DNA of 64,000 nt, taken from assembly GCF_003412465.1 (NCBI RefSeq), contig NZ_QTJV01000017.1, positions 81,589 through 145,588 on the forward strand, given 5' to 3'. This stretch comes from Chitinophaga silvisoli. GTDB lineage: Bacteria; Bacteroidota; Bacteroidia; Chitinophagales; Chitinophagaceae. The notes under the pieces were generated by a model. The model was not told where the DNA came from and searched no databases. It was given only the letters and a program-made list of their open reading frames with translations. The position numbers and the translations under genes are program-made. Positions 36,087-45,593 of this stretch are shown here, in pieces; the first letter of the stretch is position 1; each line of letters starts with the position of its first letter.

Positions 36087-37823
36087 TTATTTTAAAGTAA
36101 TCCTCCCCACTGCAATCCTGTTCTTCCACACATTTTTATCAGACCTTCCAACCATATAGACATCATTCCCAATAGTTACCATACTCTTAGGCATAGCAGT
36201 AGGAATGTCTTTGTTACTAAAGATTTGATTTCTTGTCAGGGCTCCTGTTTTCTCATCCACACTAATCATAAAGCAATCTGATTTTGTCATTGCTGACGCA
36301 GTTCTTACCTGCTGCCCTGCCTGGGTGACAGTTGCATTTTTAGGGTTATCATTCATGAAGATGTTAATATTATGCCCTGACCTAACAGCACCAAAGCCAG
36401 AGTGATAGGGCATCTCAGAAGTACTGAAGAAGCTCATTGCCGGTCCCCAGCCGCTGGTGACAGCATACCCGTAGTGCTGAACCAGTTTCTCCCGCTGCTT
36501 TTTAGGAAGTGTCTGGATCCAGCTAACTTCACCTGTAGCAGCAACTTTACATAGCATTATATCACCCGATTCATAGATGGTAACAGAAGTAGTCCTTTCG
36601 GTACCGGGCGAGTTATTGACACCCGGACTATAATAAGTGGAAGTATTGGTATGAGAACTGAATGTTTCTGCCAGGATGATCAAACCACCATCAGTAGTTG
36701 GGAAGATATTCCGGAAATACATGTTTTTGCTCATCTTGAAAGCTTCCACATCTGTAGCGGAAGATTTATCTTTCTTCGATTTTTTTTCCTCATTACTATC
36801 ATCGTCATCTTCATCATCAGCACTTACATTTTCATCCTTTGTCAACATCGATGCGGTGATCTCCCTGTCATTCGTAGAGATCGTCTTACCATCGTTGATG
36901 TCGATGCGCTGCACCATTAACCCGTCTACTTTTCCACTGTTCTTTATATTGCTGTAGAAAGCAGCCAATACCAGGTTTTTGTTATTTTCCTGCAGCACCT
37001 TTGTACTGTTCTGGAATTTACCATTCAGGCTGGTATTGATTTCTGACTCCTGCTGGCCACTTTCATTGTAGACCCGTATATTATAATGGTTAAAAATGTA
37101 GTTCTTATCCTTCGCCTTTTTGCCTTCTACAATGTCATAAATACCGCCGACCATTACTATCTTGTGGTTGAGGGTATAGACTACATCACTCAACTGATAG
37201 GTTCCTGGCCCGTATTCGTTGGAGAGCGTAACTCCCCCTGATACATTCAGCTGATCATCTATTTGCTGCACCATATATTGGGTTTCTCCTATTGTTCCAA
37301 CGCGCTGTACGATGACCATCTTTGCACTGTCTGCGTTGTAGGCTATTTTGTAGGTAGGGGCACTCCACTTGTCCTGCATTTCGAAAGAGGTAATCAATTT
37401 CCAGTCACCTGCCAGATTTCCATTGTTTTTATCCAGTTTTGCGGCATACAGCTCCAGGGTTTTACGCTGTTTGTTAGTAGCCGATGCAAAGATGAAAAGA
37501 TGATCACCCAATGGCTTGAATAGTTCGAACTCTTTATTTTTCAACTCTTTATCATAATCATGATCGTAGGCTTTGGTCAGATCCGGCCGTACTTTTATCA
37601 GGGTGCTCGATCTGCCCATCCTGGCAGTAACTACATAAAACTCTTTCACGGCTTCATGCAGTTCCATGAGGTAGACACCAGAATTGTCAGTAGTAATAAC
37701 GCTGATTTCCGATGAACCTTTTCTAAGTTTGAAGTCATCTCCCCATTTTACAGTGGTTTTTTGTTGGGCTAAGGTAGAGACAGCACAAAGGAGTGCTATC
37801 CCGAAGAGATAAATAGATTTCAT
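36087..37823 (-). CDS. Secreted protein of unknown function, acidic insert
   Basis: About 578 residues from the ATG at 37823. The signal peptide ends near LAQQ. The body is beta-rich with repeated phrases such as NNKNLVLAAFYS, suggesting a beta-propeller-like fold. Near residue 340 lies a highly charged low-complexity stretch (DDEDDDD, then EEKKSKKDKSS), probably a flexible linker. No family recognised. It is divergent from the M13 peptidase. Confidence 0.65.
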   Translation of the reverse strand: MKSIYLFGIALLCAVSTLAQQKTTVKWGDDFKLRKGSSEISVITTDNSGVYLMELHEAVKEFYVVTARMGRSSTLIKVRPDLTKAYDHDYDKELKNKEFELFKPLGDHLFIFASATNKQRKTLELYAAKLDKNNGNLAGDWKLITSFEMQDKWSAPTYKIAYNADSAKMVIVQRVGTIGETQYMVQQIDDQLNVSGGVTLSNEYGPGTYQLSDVVYTLNHKIVMVGGIYDIVEGKKAKDKNYIFNHYNIRVYNESGQQESEINTSLNGKFQNSTKVLQENNKNLVLAAFYSNIKNSGKVDGLMVQRIDINDGKTISTNDREITASMLTKDENVSADDEDDDDSNEEKKSKKDKSSATDVEAFKMSKNMYFRNIFPTTDGGLIILAETFSSHTNTSTYYSPGVNNSPGTERTTSVTIYESGDIMLCKVAATGEVSWIQTLPKKQREKLVQHYGYAVTSGWGPAMSFFSTSEMPYHSGFGAVRSGHNINIFMNDNPKNATVTQAGQQVRTASAMTKSDCFMISVDEKTGALTRNQIFSNKDIPTAMPKSMVTIGNDVYMVGRSDKNVWKNRIAVGRITLK

Positions 37824-37976
37824 GTGAATGCTAATATAAGTTGGCACAAGTATATATCAAATCATATTAAAAAATACAACAAAATGACGGAGACCTCTAT
37901 ATTTAATAAAACGCTTCTTAAATAGAAACAATATCTTTAATCATCAATCAACATCATTTCGCTAAATCTGATCTAC

Positions 37977-39992
37977 ATGAGAAACTTGTTTTTACTACCC
38001 ACTTTCCTCATTTTCCTTTACGCCTGTCAGACCCGAACGAATGAGCCATCCTTTATTCCTATTGACGGGATTGACTCAAGCATCAGGCCGGGCAATAATT
38101 TTTATAACTACGTCAACCTGAAATGGTATGATACCGCGCAAATACCACCGAGTCAGTCAGGTGTAGGTGCTTACCGCTTCATGAACTACCAGCAAAGGCT
38201 GAAGCTCCAGGGCATCCTGGATAGTGTATCGAAAAGTAATAATCCAGCCGGCAGTCTTGAACAAAAGATCGGTGATTTCTTTGCCGCGGGCATGGATACC
38301 AATACCATCAATCAGCGGGGCTATGAACCACTCAAGGCCGGCCTGGCACGGATCAATGCAATCAGCAGTATCCCTGACCTGCTGACCTTCGTAGCGGAAG
38401 AAAGCAAGTTGTCCAATATCTCCCTGATTGATTTCCAGGTATCACCCGACCAGGAAAACAGTAGCATGAATATGGGGCATGTTTACCAGACAGGTATCGG
38501 TATGCCTGACAGGGATTATTATTTTAAGACGGATTCTGCAACTGTAGCAATCCAGCAAGCCTATAAAAAGACCATCGCAGACCTCTTTACTTTGACAGGA
38601 AGCGATGCTGTGCTGGCACAAAAGAATGCAGCACTTGCTTACGACATTCAAAAACAACTGGCCACAGCGCATAAAACGAATATCGAACTGCGGGATATCA
38701 AAAACAACTTTCATAAAATAGCACTGGCCGATTTAAATAAGCAACATCCTAATATCGACTGGAAGAGTTACTTCCAGCACCTGGGTGCGAATATGGATTC
38801 TTTGGATCTGGCACAACCAGCTTATTATGATAAATTGAATACACTCCTCAAAACGATTCCGCTTGAGAACTGGAAACTGTACCTGCGTGCAAGTTACATG
38901 AGTAATTATGCCGATTGCCTTAGCAAACCATTTGTGAATGCTGTGTTTGAATATAATAAAGCCCTTACCGGACAAGCCGTGCAGAAGACCCGTGGAGAGA
39001 CCATATCAAGTATGGTAGATATTTACCTGGGCATGGCATTGGGACAACTATACACAAAGCTCTACTTCCCGGAGTCAGCCAAGACAAGGATGCTGGAGCT
39101 GGTGAATAACCTGCAGAAAGCATTCTCCAACAGGGTAGATAGCCTGGACTGGATGAGTGACAGTACTAAACAAAAAGCAAAAGAGAAACTGTTTGCCATC
39201 ACCAAGAAGATCGGGTATCCCGATAAGTGGCGTGACTACAACAAGGTGACCGTGGCGAAAGATAAATACTTTGAAAATGTGGTATCAGCAGCAGCAAACA
39301 ACTTCCAGTATAGCCTGGCGAAACTGGGTAAACCTGTGGATAAAACAGAGTGGTTCACCACACCGTCTACTGTGACTGCCTATAACAATCCTTATGCGAA
39401 CGAGATAGTCTTCCCTGCCGGGATCCTGCAACCACCTTACTTTGACAACAATGCGGACGATGCATTGAACTATGGAGGTATCGGGATGGTCATAGGCCAT
39501 GAAATGACCCATACATTTGACGACCAGGGTGCGCAGTTTGATAAAGATGGGAATGTGAAAAGCTGGTGGACGGCAGAAGACTATGCAAAGTTCAAGGCTA
39601 AAACACAGCAGGTGATAGACCTGTACAGCACATTCACCGTACTGGATAGCATGCATTTAAAAGGTGGGCTGACGGTAGGAGAAAACACAGCGGATCTGAG
39701 TGGGATTGCAGTAGCCTATGATGCTTTTAAAATGACAAAACAGGGCAAGGATACCACTAAGATCGGCGGCTTTACACCTGATCAGCGCTTCTTCTTTTCA
39801 ATAGCCAGGATCTGGAGAGTGAAGATGAAAGACGAATACCTGCGGTATTGGGTGAATAATGATCCGCATTCTCCGCCTTTGTGGAGGGTGAATGGACCAT
39901 TGATGAATACCACGGCTTTTTACACAGCATTTCATGTACAACCGGGAGATAGTATGTACCTGAGCGAGGATAAGCGGATTAAGATCTGGTAA
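37977..39992 (+). CDS. M13-family (neprilysin-like) metallopeptidase lipoprotein
   Basis: A 671-residue zinc peptidase. The signal ends in the lipobox LYAC (Cys17). The N-terminal domain is the M13 type; the zinc motif HEMTH is at 508-512 and ENTADLSG, containing the third ligand Glu569, lies near 569-576. The C-terminus ends with the usual SYL-type region (YLSEDKRIKIW). It should cleave peptides in the periplasm or outer membrane surface. The downstream hairpin separates it from the next gene. Confidence 0.92.
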   Translation: MRNLFLLPTFLIFLYACQTRTNEPSFIPIDGIDSSIRPGNNFYNYVNLKWYDTAQIPPSQSGVGAYRFMNYQQRLKLQGILDSVSKSNNPAGSLEQKIGDFFAAGMDTNTINQRGYEPLKAGLARINAISSIPDLLTFVAEESKLSNISLIDFQVSPDQENSSMNMGHVYQTGIGMPDRDYYFKTDSATVAIQQAYKKTIADLFTLTGSDAVLAQKNAALAYDIQKQLATAHKTNIELRDIKNNFHKIALADLNKQHPNIDWKSYFQHLGANMDSLDLAQPAYYDKLNTLLKTIPLENWKLYLRASYMSNYADCLSKPFVNAVFEYNKALTGQAVQKTRGETISSMVDIYLGMALGQLYTKLYFPESAKTRMLELVNNLQKAFSNRVDSLDWMSDSTKQKAKEKLFAITKKIGYPDKWRDYNKVTVAKDKYFENVVSAAANNFQYSLAKLGKPVDKTEWFTTPSTVTAYNNPYANEIVFPAGILQPPYFDNNADDALNYGGIGMVIGHEMTHTFDDQGAQFDKDGNVKSWWTAEDYAKFKAKTQQVIDLYSTFTVLDSMHLKGGLTVGENTADLSGIAVAYDAFKMTKQGKDTTKIGGFTPDQRFFFSIARIWRVKMKDEYLRYWVNNDPHSPPLWRVNGPLMNTTAFYTAFHVQPGDSMYLSEDKRIKIW

Positions 39993-40006
39993 CTTAGAAA
40001 ACCATT

Positions 40007-40039
40007 AGCGCTTTCAGGTCTGTCCGACCTGAAAGCGCT
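40007..40039. terminator. Bidirectional hairpin between convergent genes
   Basis: AGCGCTTTCAGGTC and GACCTGAAAGCGCT form a perfect 14-bp stem with a 5-base loop between the M13 gene (+) and the propeller-like lipoprotein gene (-). Confidence 0.8.
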
Positions 40040-40054
40040 CACAAAATGACATGC

Positions 40055-41056
40055 TTAGTTTACAAACAAACCTACTCCGGCAGCCTTTTTTGTTCCATCA
40101 GTCAGTTTCTTAGGTACGCCGTTTTTCCACAGTATAGCTGTATCTCCCAGATTCCCCAATACATATTCATCACCGTCTTTGACGAAAATGCGGCTTACCC
40201 CGGAAAACTTCTTATCATATGCAATGGCTGAATCAACACCATTCTTCCAGATCATTCCTCTTATATTTTGGTTATTCAGGGTATATCCACCGGCATATAC
40301 GTCTTTCCCATTTACAAACACATCATTCACCATTTCATAATCCGCACCCTTGCCGAGTGTTATTTCTTTGCCATTCTTCCAGAGAGTCGCCACCTGGCCA
40401 ACGAAATCTTTATAGACGTAACCACCCACATATACATCAGTACCGGACACAAATACAGAAATACCTTCTGCGCCACTTCCGCCCAGTGAGGTAACCTCGC
40501 CATTATGCCATAACATGCCACTGCTGACACCGCCTCCCTGGCTTATATACCCTGTGATGTAGATGTCATTGCCAACGACTACCAGGTCATTAGGTATATA
40601 ATCATAGTCACCCTTGCGAAGGGTTGTCAATACGCCATTCTTCCATAGCTTACCAGTTGCATTGGTAGAGAGGCCTGATTCTCGTCCTACCACATACACG
40701 TCATGGTTGGATACATAAATAGCACTGGAGGTCATGTAAATATCGGAGGTTCCCAGGGTATCTGCTTTCCCGTTCTTCCAGACCATGACATAGGTTTTAT
40801 TCGTCACACTGTTGTCACTAAAACCAGTAGCATATACATCATTGCCATCAACCACCATGTCGACTACAGTACCGCCATTAAAGGAACTGGCAATGCCGTC
40901 CTTCCAGCTTGTATAACTGGGGAGATAACTTGTTTTGTCCGTTTCACTGACACCAACAAATAATTTGAATGCAGGCTGGGTATCAGTATTTTCATCTTTA
41001 CCACAGGACATTAAAAGGCTGGCCACAATCAATGTAGCAAGGAGGGTTTGTTTCAT
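40055..41056 (-). CDS. Lipoprotein with WKNG repeat (propeller-like)
   Basis: A 333-residue lipoprotein (lipobox LMSC, Cys18). Behind a linker, seven or so repeats of about 40 residues recur, each with a core WKNG or WHNG followed by DVYVVG-like strands, e.g. MVWKNGK, KLWKNGV, MLWHNGE, TLWKNGK, MIWKNGV. The pattern suggests a beta-propeller of surface or periplasmic type. No family recognised by name. A 376-base gap to the next gene holds its promoter, and the GH18 terminator. Confidence 0.7.
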   Translation of the reverse strand: MKQTLLATLIVASLLMSCGKDENTDTQPAFKLFVGVSETDKTSYLPSYTSWKDGIASSFNGGTVVDMVVDGNDVYATGFSDNSVTNKTYVMVWKNGKADTLGTSDIYMTSSAIYVSNHDVYVVGRESGLSTNATGKLWKNGVLTTLRKGDYDYIPNDLVVVGNDIYITGYISQGGGVSSGMLWHNGEVTSLGGSGAEGISVFVSGTDVYVGGYVYKDFVGQVATLWKNGKEITLGKGADYEMVNDVFVNGKDVYAGGYTLNNQNIRGMIWKNGVDSAIAYDKKFSGVSRIFVKDGDEYVLGNLGDTAILWKNGVPKKLTDGTKKAAGVGLFVN

Positions 41057-41378
41057 GTTTTTATTATTAGGATATACTCAATTACCAGAATTTTTATTGT
41101 CCTTTTTTTGTCGCATAAGGATCCCTACCTTACCATCGTATGAAACCGGAGTTTGCTGTAGTAAGGCTGGCAGTCGTTATACTGTTTGTCTACCCCTATA
41201 ACGATCAGGTATTAAAATGGTGGACAACAAACAACTTTATTTTGTGGTGTTTATTTTCCGGGGGCAAAGTTCAGCAGCCGGTCTTTCAATTTCATTTACA
41301 TTTGGCAAGATTTTAACGTGGGGGCATTTTTTTTGAAAAAAAGAGCATTCACCAGTGGAATGAAAAACAATTCCATAA
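41057..41378. other. Gene-free stretch between two minus-strand genes
   Basis: The 376 bases between 41056 and 41433 hold the promoter side of the WKNG lipoprotein gene and, at the right, the GH18 terminator. An 88-residue reading frame on the plus strand is not convincing. I see no other structure. Confidence 0.4.
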
Positions 41379-41416
41379 AAAAAGCGCTTTTGCCATTACA
41401 GCAAAAGCGCTTTTGG
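41379..41416 (-). terminator. Intrinsic terminator of the GH18 chitinase gene
   Basis: AAAAGCGCTTTTGC and GCAAAAGCGCTTTT form a 14-bp perfect stem with a 7-base loop, T-run on the minus strand, 19 bases after the stop codon. Confidence 0.85.
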
Positions 41417-41432
41417 GTTTTGTCAATTAAGA

Positions 41433-43616
41433 TTACATACGTATCAGCTTTACACTTTCTTTACGCGTACCCACTGCGTTAGAAATCTTTACTATCCATG
41501 TACCTGCCGGTACTTTACTAATATCCACACTAATCATCTGTGCACCCTTTGCACCCGCCGTATACAGCTTTCTCACCACGGGACCATTACCATCCACACT
41601 CCACAATTCCAACACCACCTGCTCACCTGCCTTTGCCCCTACTTTCACCTGCAAGGTGCTACCTGTAACCGGGTTAGGATACACTGCCACAGGAATAGCA
41701 TCGCTCGTTGCATCAGCAGTCATCGCTGTACCTGCTATCCTCCCGCTGCTGCTACAAGCACCCAGTGGCTGCCACCAATAATCTGCGGTACCCGGCGTTA
41801 CATTGTACAGCCCATTTGCCAGTGATACATACAGGTAACCATTGTATACTACCTTGTCACCCGTATTGTATACTGAAGGATATGGCTGATAGGTAGCTAC
41901 CCCGGAGCAAGAACCACCATTGTTTGAAGAACCTGATACGGTAATGCTCACTGTACCACTTGTAGCAGATGCACCACCGTTATCAGTTGCTTTTGCTGTC
42001 AGGGCATAAGTACCTGCTGCTACACCAGTCCAGCTATAAGTATAGGGAGATGCTGTCGCGGTGCCTAACAGGGTAGCACCATTGTAGAATTCAACTTTTG
42101 TAATAGCGCCATCGGCATCAGCAGCTGTAGCTGTAATACTTACAGATGCAGGGGCTGTATAAGAAGCGCCACCTGCAGGAGCAGAGATGCTTACAGTAGG
42201 GGCTTTGTTGCCACCTGTTGAAGAACCGCAATCACTCACATAGCCCCATACCTGGCCATCACCTGTATGTGTGTCAGGCTGTTCATTCTGTGTCCACCAT
42301 TTAGCAGTATACAGTTTGCCGTTGTATACAACCTGTGCACCACCCAGGTAAACACCTGATGCAGTCCATGTAGCTACACCGGCACAGTTGCCCGTATTAC
42401 TACCACCACCTACTACGATAGTGACAGTTGCACTGGTAGTCACCGCACCTTTATTATCCGTTGCTTTTGCTGTCAGGGCATAAGTACCTGCTGCCACATT
42501 TGCCCAGCTATAGGTATAAGGAGAAGCTGTTGCCGTACCTAATAAGGTAGCACCATTGTAGAATTCAACTTTGGTCACTGTACCATCAGCATCTGCGGCA
42601 CTTGCTGTAATAGCAACGGTAGCACCTGCAGTAAATGTTGCATTGTTAGCAGGAGAAGAGATGCTTACGGTTGGTGACTGGTTACCACTACCACCGGTTT
42701 TCACCACTACTTCGTCGTGAATAGCAGACAGCAGTGAATAAGTGCCGGTAGCATCCTGAGACAATTCCCAGATCATGATACCACTACCCTGATCGTAAGC
42801 CAGGTCTACTTTGCTCTTCATGGTAGTAATACCATTATAGCCCACGCCATTATAAGTATCTGCATATGGGCTTGCACCTCTTGCGATCAGTGCAGCATAG
42901 CTTTCCCAGCTGGGACGGCCATAGAAAGGAACACCTAATACACATTTGGAAGCAGGCAACCCTTTGCCTTTCCAGTAAGAAATAGATTGAGATGCATAGG
43001 TATAGGTAGAGTGATCATAATTATTATAATCATACGCCATCAGGTTCAGGAAATCTACCTGGGCAAATACGCTGCTCAGTACACCATCGCCACCTGTACC
43101 TACTACAGCGGCAGTGAGTAATTTACCCTGCGCATGCAGAGAAGTAGCCAGGGCGGTCATGAGGGATACATAGTTGTTAGCCGAAGTACCCGCATCAGGA
43201 TACTCCCAGTCGATATCCACACCATCCAGGTTGTACTGGCTCACGAAGTTCATCATGTTGCTAACGAAGGTAGAACGGTAAGAACTGTTGCCGGCGAGTG
43301 ATTCAAAACCACTGTCATCACCGTTGTTCCAGCCACCTACTGAGATCAGCACCTTCACCCCATTGGCATGAGCGAGTGATACAAGACTCTGTAATTTAGA
43401 GGAGTTCTCAATAGCCTGTAATCCACCTGTAGCTGTAGGTAAGAGGAAGGCATAGTTGATGTGTGTAAGTTTACTATACTGCACTGCGTTCACATCGCCC
43501 TGCCAGGAGGGTACATAGCCGATTACTCTGAACTGTGCCTGGGATAATAAGGAGGAGATAAGTAACAGACAGGATAGTATTCCCGCTCTTATCAATTGTT
43601 TTGTTGTCATTGACAT
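41433..43616 (-). CDS. Secreted GH18 chitinase with Ig-like and CBM5/12-like modules and T9SS tail
   Basis: A 727-residue enzyme. Signal peptide 1-27, GH18 domain about 28-305 with SVGG (92-95) and the catalytic DGVDIDWEYP (Glu138). Then a Big_7-like Ig domain (about 318-405), a CBM5/12-like module (about 412-465, CAGVATW...WWTQNEQPD), a second Ig domain (about 472-560) nearly identical to the first, a second CBM-like module (about 568-620) and a T9SS type A tail (YPNPV). It should hydrolyse chitin. The two Ig copies look like a recent duplication. The second of two start ATGs adds little. Confidence 0.93.
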   Translation of the reverse strand: MSMTTKQLIRAGILSCLLLISSLLSQAQFRVIGYVPSWQGDVNAVQYSKLTHINYAFLLPTATGGLQAIENSSKLQSLVSLAHANGVKVLISVGGWNNGDDSGFESLAGNSSYRSTFVSNMMNFVSQYNLDGVDIDWEYPDAGTSANNYVSLMTALATSLHAQGKLLTAAVVGTGGDGVLSSVFAQVDFLNLMAYDYNNYDHSTYTYASQSISYWKGKGLPASKCVLGVPFYGRPSWESYAALIARGASPYADTYNGVGYNGITTMKSKVDLAYDQGSGIMIWELSQDATGTYSLLSAIHDEVVVKTGGSGNQSPTVSISSPANNATFTAGATVAITASAADADGTVTKVEFYNGATLLGTATASPYTYSWANVAAGTYALTAKATDNKGAVTTSATVTIVVGGGSNTGNCAGVATWTASGVYLGGAQVVYNGKLYTAKWWTQNEQPDTHTGDGQVWGYVSDCGSSTGGNKAPTVSISAPAGGASYTAPASVSITATAADADGAITKVEFYNGATLLGTATASPYTYSWTGVAAGTYALTAKATDNGGASATSGTVSITVSGSSNNGGSCSGVATYQPYPSVYNTGDKVVYNGYLYVSLANGLYNVTPGTADYWWQPLGACSSSGRIAGTAMTADATSDAIPVAVYPNPVTGSTLQVKVGAKAGEQVVLELWSVDGNGPVVRKLYTAGAKGAQMISVDISKVPAGTWIVKISNAVGTRKESVKLIRM

Positions 43617-43690
43617 GTTTTTTAGGAATGGTTATTAAGGGTTTGCACAGTAGTCGTGCGGGAAGGCCAACAGTACTATATTTGGGGCAA

Positions 43691-43721
43691 AAAAAATGCT
43701 TCCACCCGGCGGCAGAAGCAT
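43691..43721 (-). terminator. Intrinsic terminator of the SerB-like gene
   Basis: On the minus strand ATGCTTC and GAAGCAT, extended by TGCC/GGTG, form the stem with a short loop and end in eight T. It lies 26 bases after the stop codon. Confidence 0.75.
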
Positions 43722-43747
43722 CTTATAAAAAAAGTAAAATTCGCTGA

Positions 43748-45019
43748 TTAATACAGGTATCTGAACTTTATAGTTCCTTCTATCTCCTTCAGCCCTTTCA
43801 GTACCTGCTTGTCGTATTCCGCAGTTACATCTGTGATCACATAGCCGATCTTACTATTCGTCATCAGGAACTGGCTGATGATATTAATACCTCTCTCTGC
43901 AAAAACCTGGTTCACTTTTGCAATCATGCCTGGTGCATTGTGATGAATACCAATCAGCCGGTGTGCATTTTCCACTTCAGGTAATTGCAGGTGTGGGAAA
44001 TTGCTGCTCTTGAAAGTATCGCCGTTGTTGATAAACTTCGCCACTCGCTTTGCGACTGACAATGACTTCTTCAGGTTGTCGAATACCACGATTCCACGGG
44101 TGGTGCAGGCATCATAATCAATCTGCTCACTACCATTCCCCATATAACCGATTACTTTCAGTTTGGGTGCCTGTTCCAGCAATGCCAGGTCCACTTTGGT
44201 CCCTCCGGCTACCAACAGGATGCCTGCATCAGCAATCGCTTCCTGGCCTGTCTCTATGGCAAAACCATCTTTTTTCAGGAAATGTACTGCCTCATGCTCT
44301 ACCTCGCCTATTACCACACAGGTAATCCTGTTTTTAGGATAAGACAGGGCGCTTGGTAAGTTATTCACATACAGGAACTCATCAAAGCTCGGGGTGACGT
44401 GATCTGCTTTCTCTGCGACAGCTTTCCGCTTGATATTCTCCGTGAAGGCAAAGAATTTCTTGATCATACCAAACTCCTTGAGCTGGAAGTCAGAATGGCC
44501 ATCGCCGATACCATAGATATCGCCGGATAATTGCATGTCCTTCAGCAGTTTTACCTTACCTCCTTCGTCAGAAAGGGGGTTGGCTTCGTCAAAACCGATG
44601 ATTTTTCCATCGGCATCGAACACAAAAGTATTAGCGTAGATATTCTCTTTCCTGATATGATAAGGCAGCACTACAGGGGTGATGAATTCCTTGAAGCCGC
44701 CCGATACTATCAATACATCGTCTGCATGGTGTTTGAAAAACTTCTTATTCCTGGAAAAAGAGACAGAAACCTGTTTTTTCAGGTGCTTGATGAGTAAGCC
44801 CAGGTGCTCTTTGTTGGCTTCCAGGAGCTTTACCCTGCCGGAGAGACTTTCTCTGAAGGACAGCTTCCCTTCCATAGCCAGGTTGGTCAGCTCTTCAATC
44901 TTCCTGTAAATGGCCTCCCGATCGGGATGGTCCTGTAATGAAATGCGCGCCAGCTCATCCAATGCTTCGACCTGCGTAAAAGTGCTGTCGAAATCGATAA
45001 TGTAATAATTTTTATTCAC
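43748..45019 (-). CDS. SerB-like HAD phosphatase fused to a truncated SerA-like region and ACT domain
   Basis: A 423-residue protein in three parts. The N-terminal HAD phosphatase (1-220) has DFDSTFT (9-15) and GDGHSD, so it can be a phosphoserine phosphatase. Residues 230-330 match the N-terminal half of 3-phosphoglycerate dehydrogenase (ILLVAGGTKVDLALLEQAPKLKVIG...), but the NAD-binding Rossmann core is missing: the text jumps from there to an ACT domain (about 345-423, GIHHNAPGMIAKVNQVF). So the dehydrogenase part is probably only regulatory, with ACT binding serine. Neighbours do not include other serine genes. Confidence 0.85.
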   Translation of the reverse strand: MNKNYYIIDFDSTFTQVEALDELARISLQDHPDREAIYRKIEELTNLAMEGKLSFRESLSGRVKLLEANKEHLGLLIKHLKKQVSVSFSRNKKFFKHHADDVLIVSGGFKEFITPVVLPYHIRKENIYANTFVFDADGKIIGFDEANPLSDEGGKVKLLKDMQLSGDIYGIGDGHSDFQLKEFGMIKKFFAFTENIKRKAVAEKADHVTPSFDEFLYVNNLPSALSYPKNRITCVVIGEVEHEAVHFLKKDGFAIETGQEAIADAGILLVAGGTKVDLALLEQAPKLKVIGYMGNGSEQIDYDACTTRGIVVFDNLKKSLSVAKRVAKFINNGDTFKSSNFPHLQLPEVENAHRLIGIHHNAPGMIAKVNQVFAERGINIISQFLMTNSKIGYVITDVTAEYDKQVLKGLKEIEGTIKFRYLY

Positions 45020-45146
45020 AGATCAATTGGTTTAAAAGCTACGCTCAGTGGGGGTAGCTTCCCGAAACAGGCGATAAAACTACAAATGAAAGTGGAATAT
45101 TTTTAGGGAAATATTAAAAGTCCGGGGTATGGGGAATGCCTGGCGG

Positions 45147-45503
45147 CTATTCCCATTCTTTTTTACCCCACTCGTGCAGGTCCTGTACAATCTCCAGCAG
45201 CGCCGCCCCCTTCTCCGTCACCTCGTATTTCACCTGGCAAGGCATGGTATCCGGCACCTGGATCTTCACAGCCAGCCCTTCCGTAACGATCTCCGCCAGG
45301 CGGCGGGAGAGGACCTGGTCAGAAATAGTGGGAAACACCTTTTTCAGCTGGCTAAATTGATACACCTCCTGGGAGATACAAAACAGCACCTGCATTTTCC
45401 ACCTTGGACTTATCAGCTCCAACACTTCCGATACCTGGCAGTGTTCTGCCAATACCTGGAGGTTGTGCGCATTCATGGAACTGCTTTTAATTTTTGTTGC
45501 CAT
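45147..45503 (-). CDS. HxlR-family transcriptional regulator
   Basis: A 118-residue winged-helix protein of HxlR type with the family pattern WKMQVLFCISQEVYQFSQLKKVFPTISDQVLSRRLAEI followed by an EKG wing. It is divergent from an exported alpha/beta hydrolase gene; the 90-base gap has a 6-6-6 dyad (ACTCAC and GTGAGT) and a -7 box. Such pairs typically have the regulator control the enzyme, often in response to quinones or electrophiles. Confidence 0.88.
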   Translation of the reverse strand: MATKIKSSSMNAHNLQVLAEHCQVSEVLELISPRWKMQVLFCISQEVYQFSQLKKVFPTISDQVLSRRLAEIVTEGLAVKIQVPDTMPCQVKYEVTEKGAALLEIVQDLHEWGKKEWE

Positions 45504-45521
45504 AATTTATTTCATTGTACG

Positions 45522-45539
45522 ACTCACTTTCGGGTGAGT
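45522..45539. promoter_or_regulatory. Operator-like dyad between HxlR and hydrolase genes
   Basis: ACTCAC at 45522-45527 and GTGAGT at 45534-45539 form an inverted repeat with a 6-base spacer. The hydrolase -7 box TACTTTTG is at 45565-45572. It fits an HxlR site. Confidence 0.45.
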
Positions 45540-45593
45540 TATTGAATAGCCAGGTTACTACTGCTACTTTTGAGCTACAAAAATATCACAAAA

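Noticed and set aside
40935..41201. 88-residue plus-strand ORF between the propeller-like lipoprotein and GH18
   Set aside because: It runs through the signal-peptide region of the minus-strand gene and has no domain.
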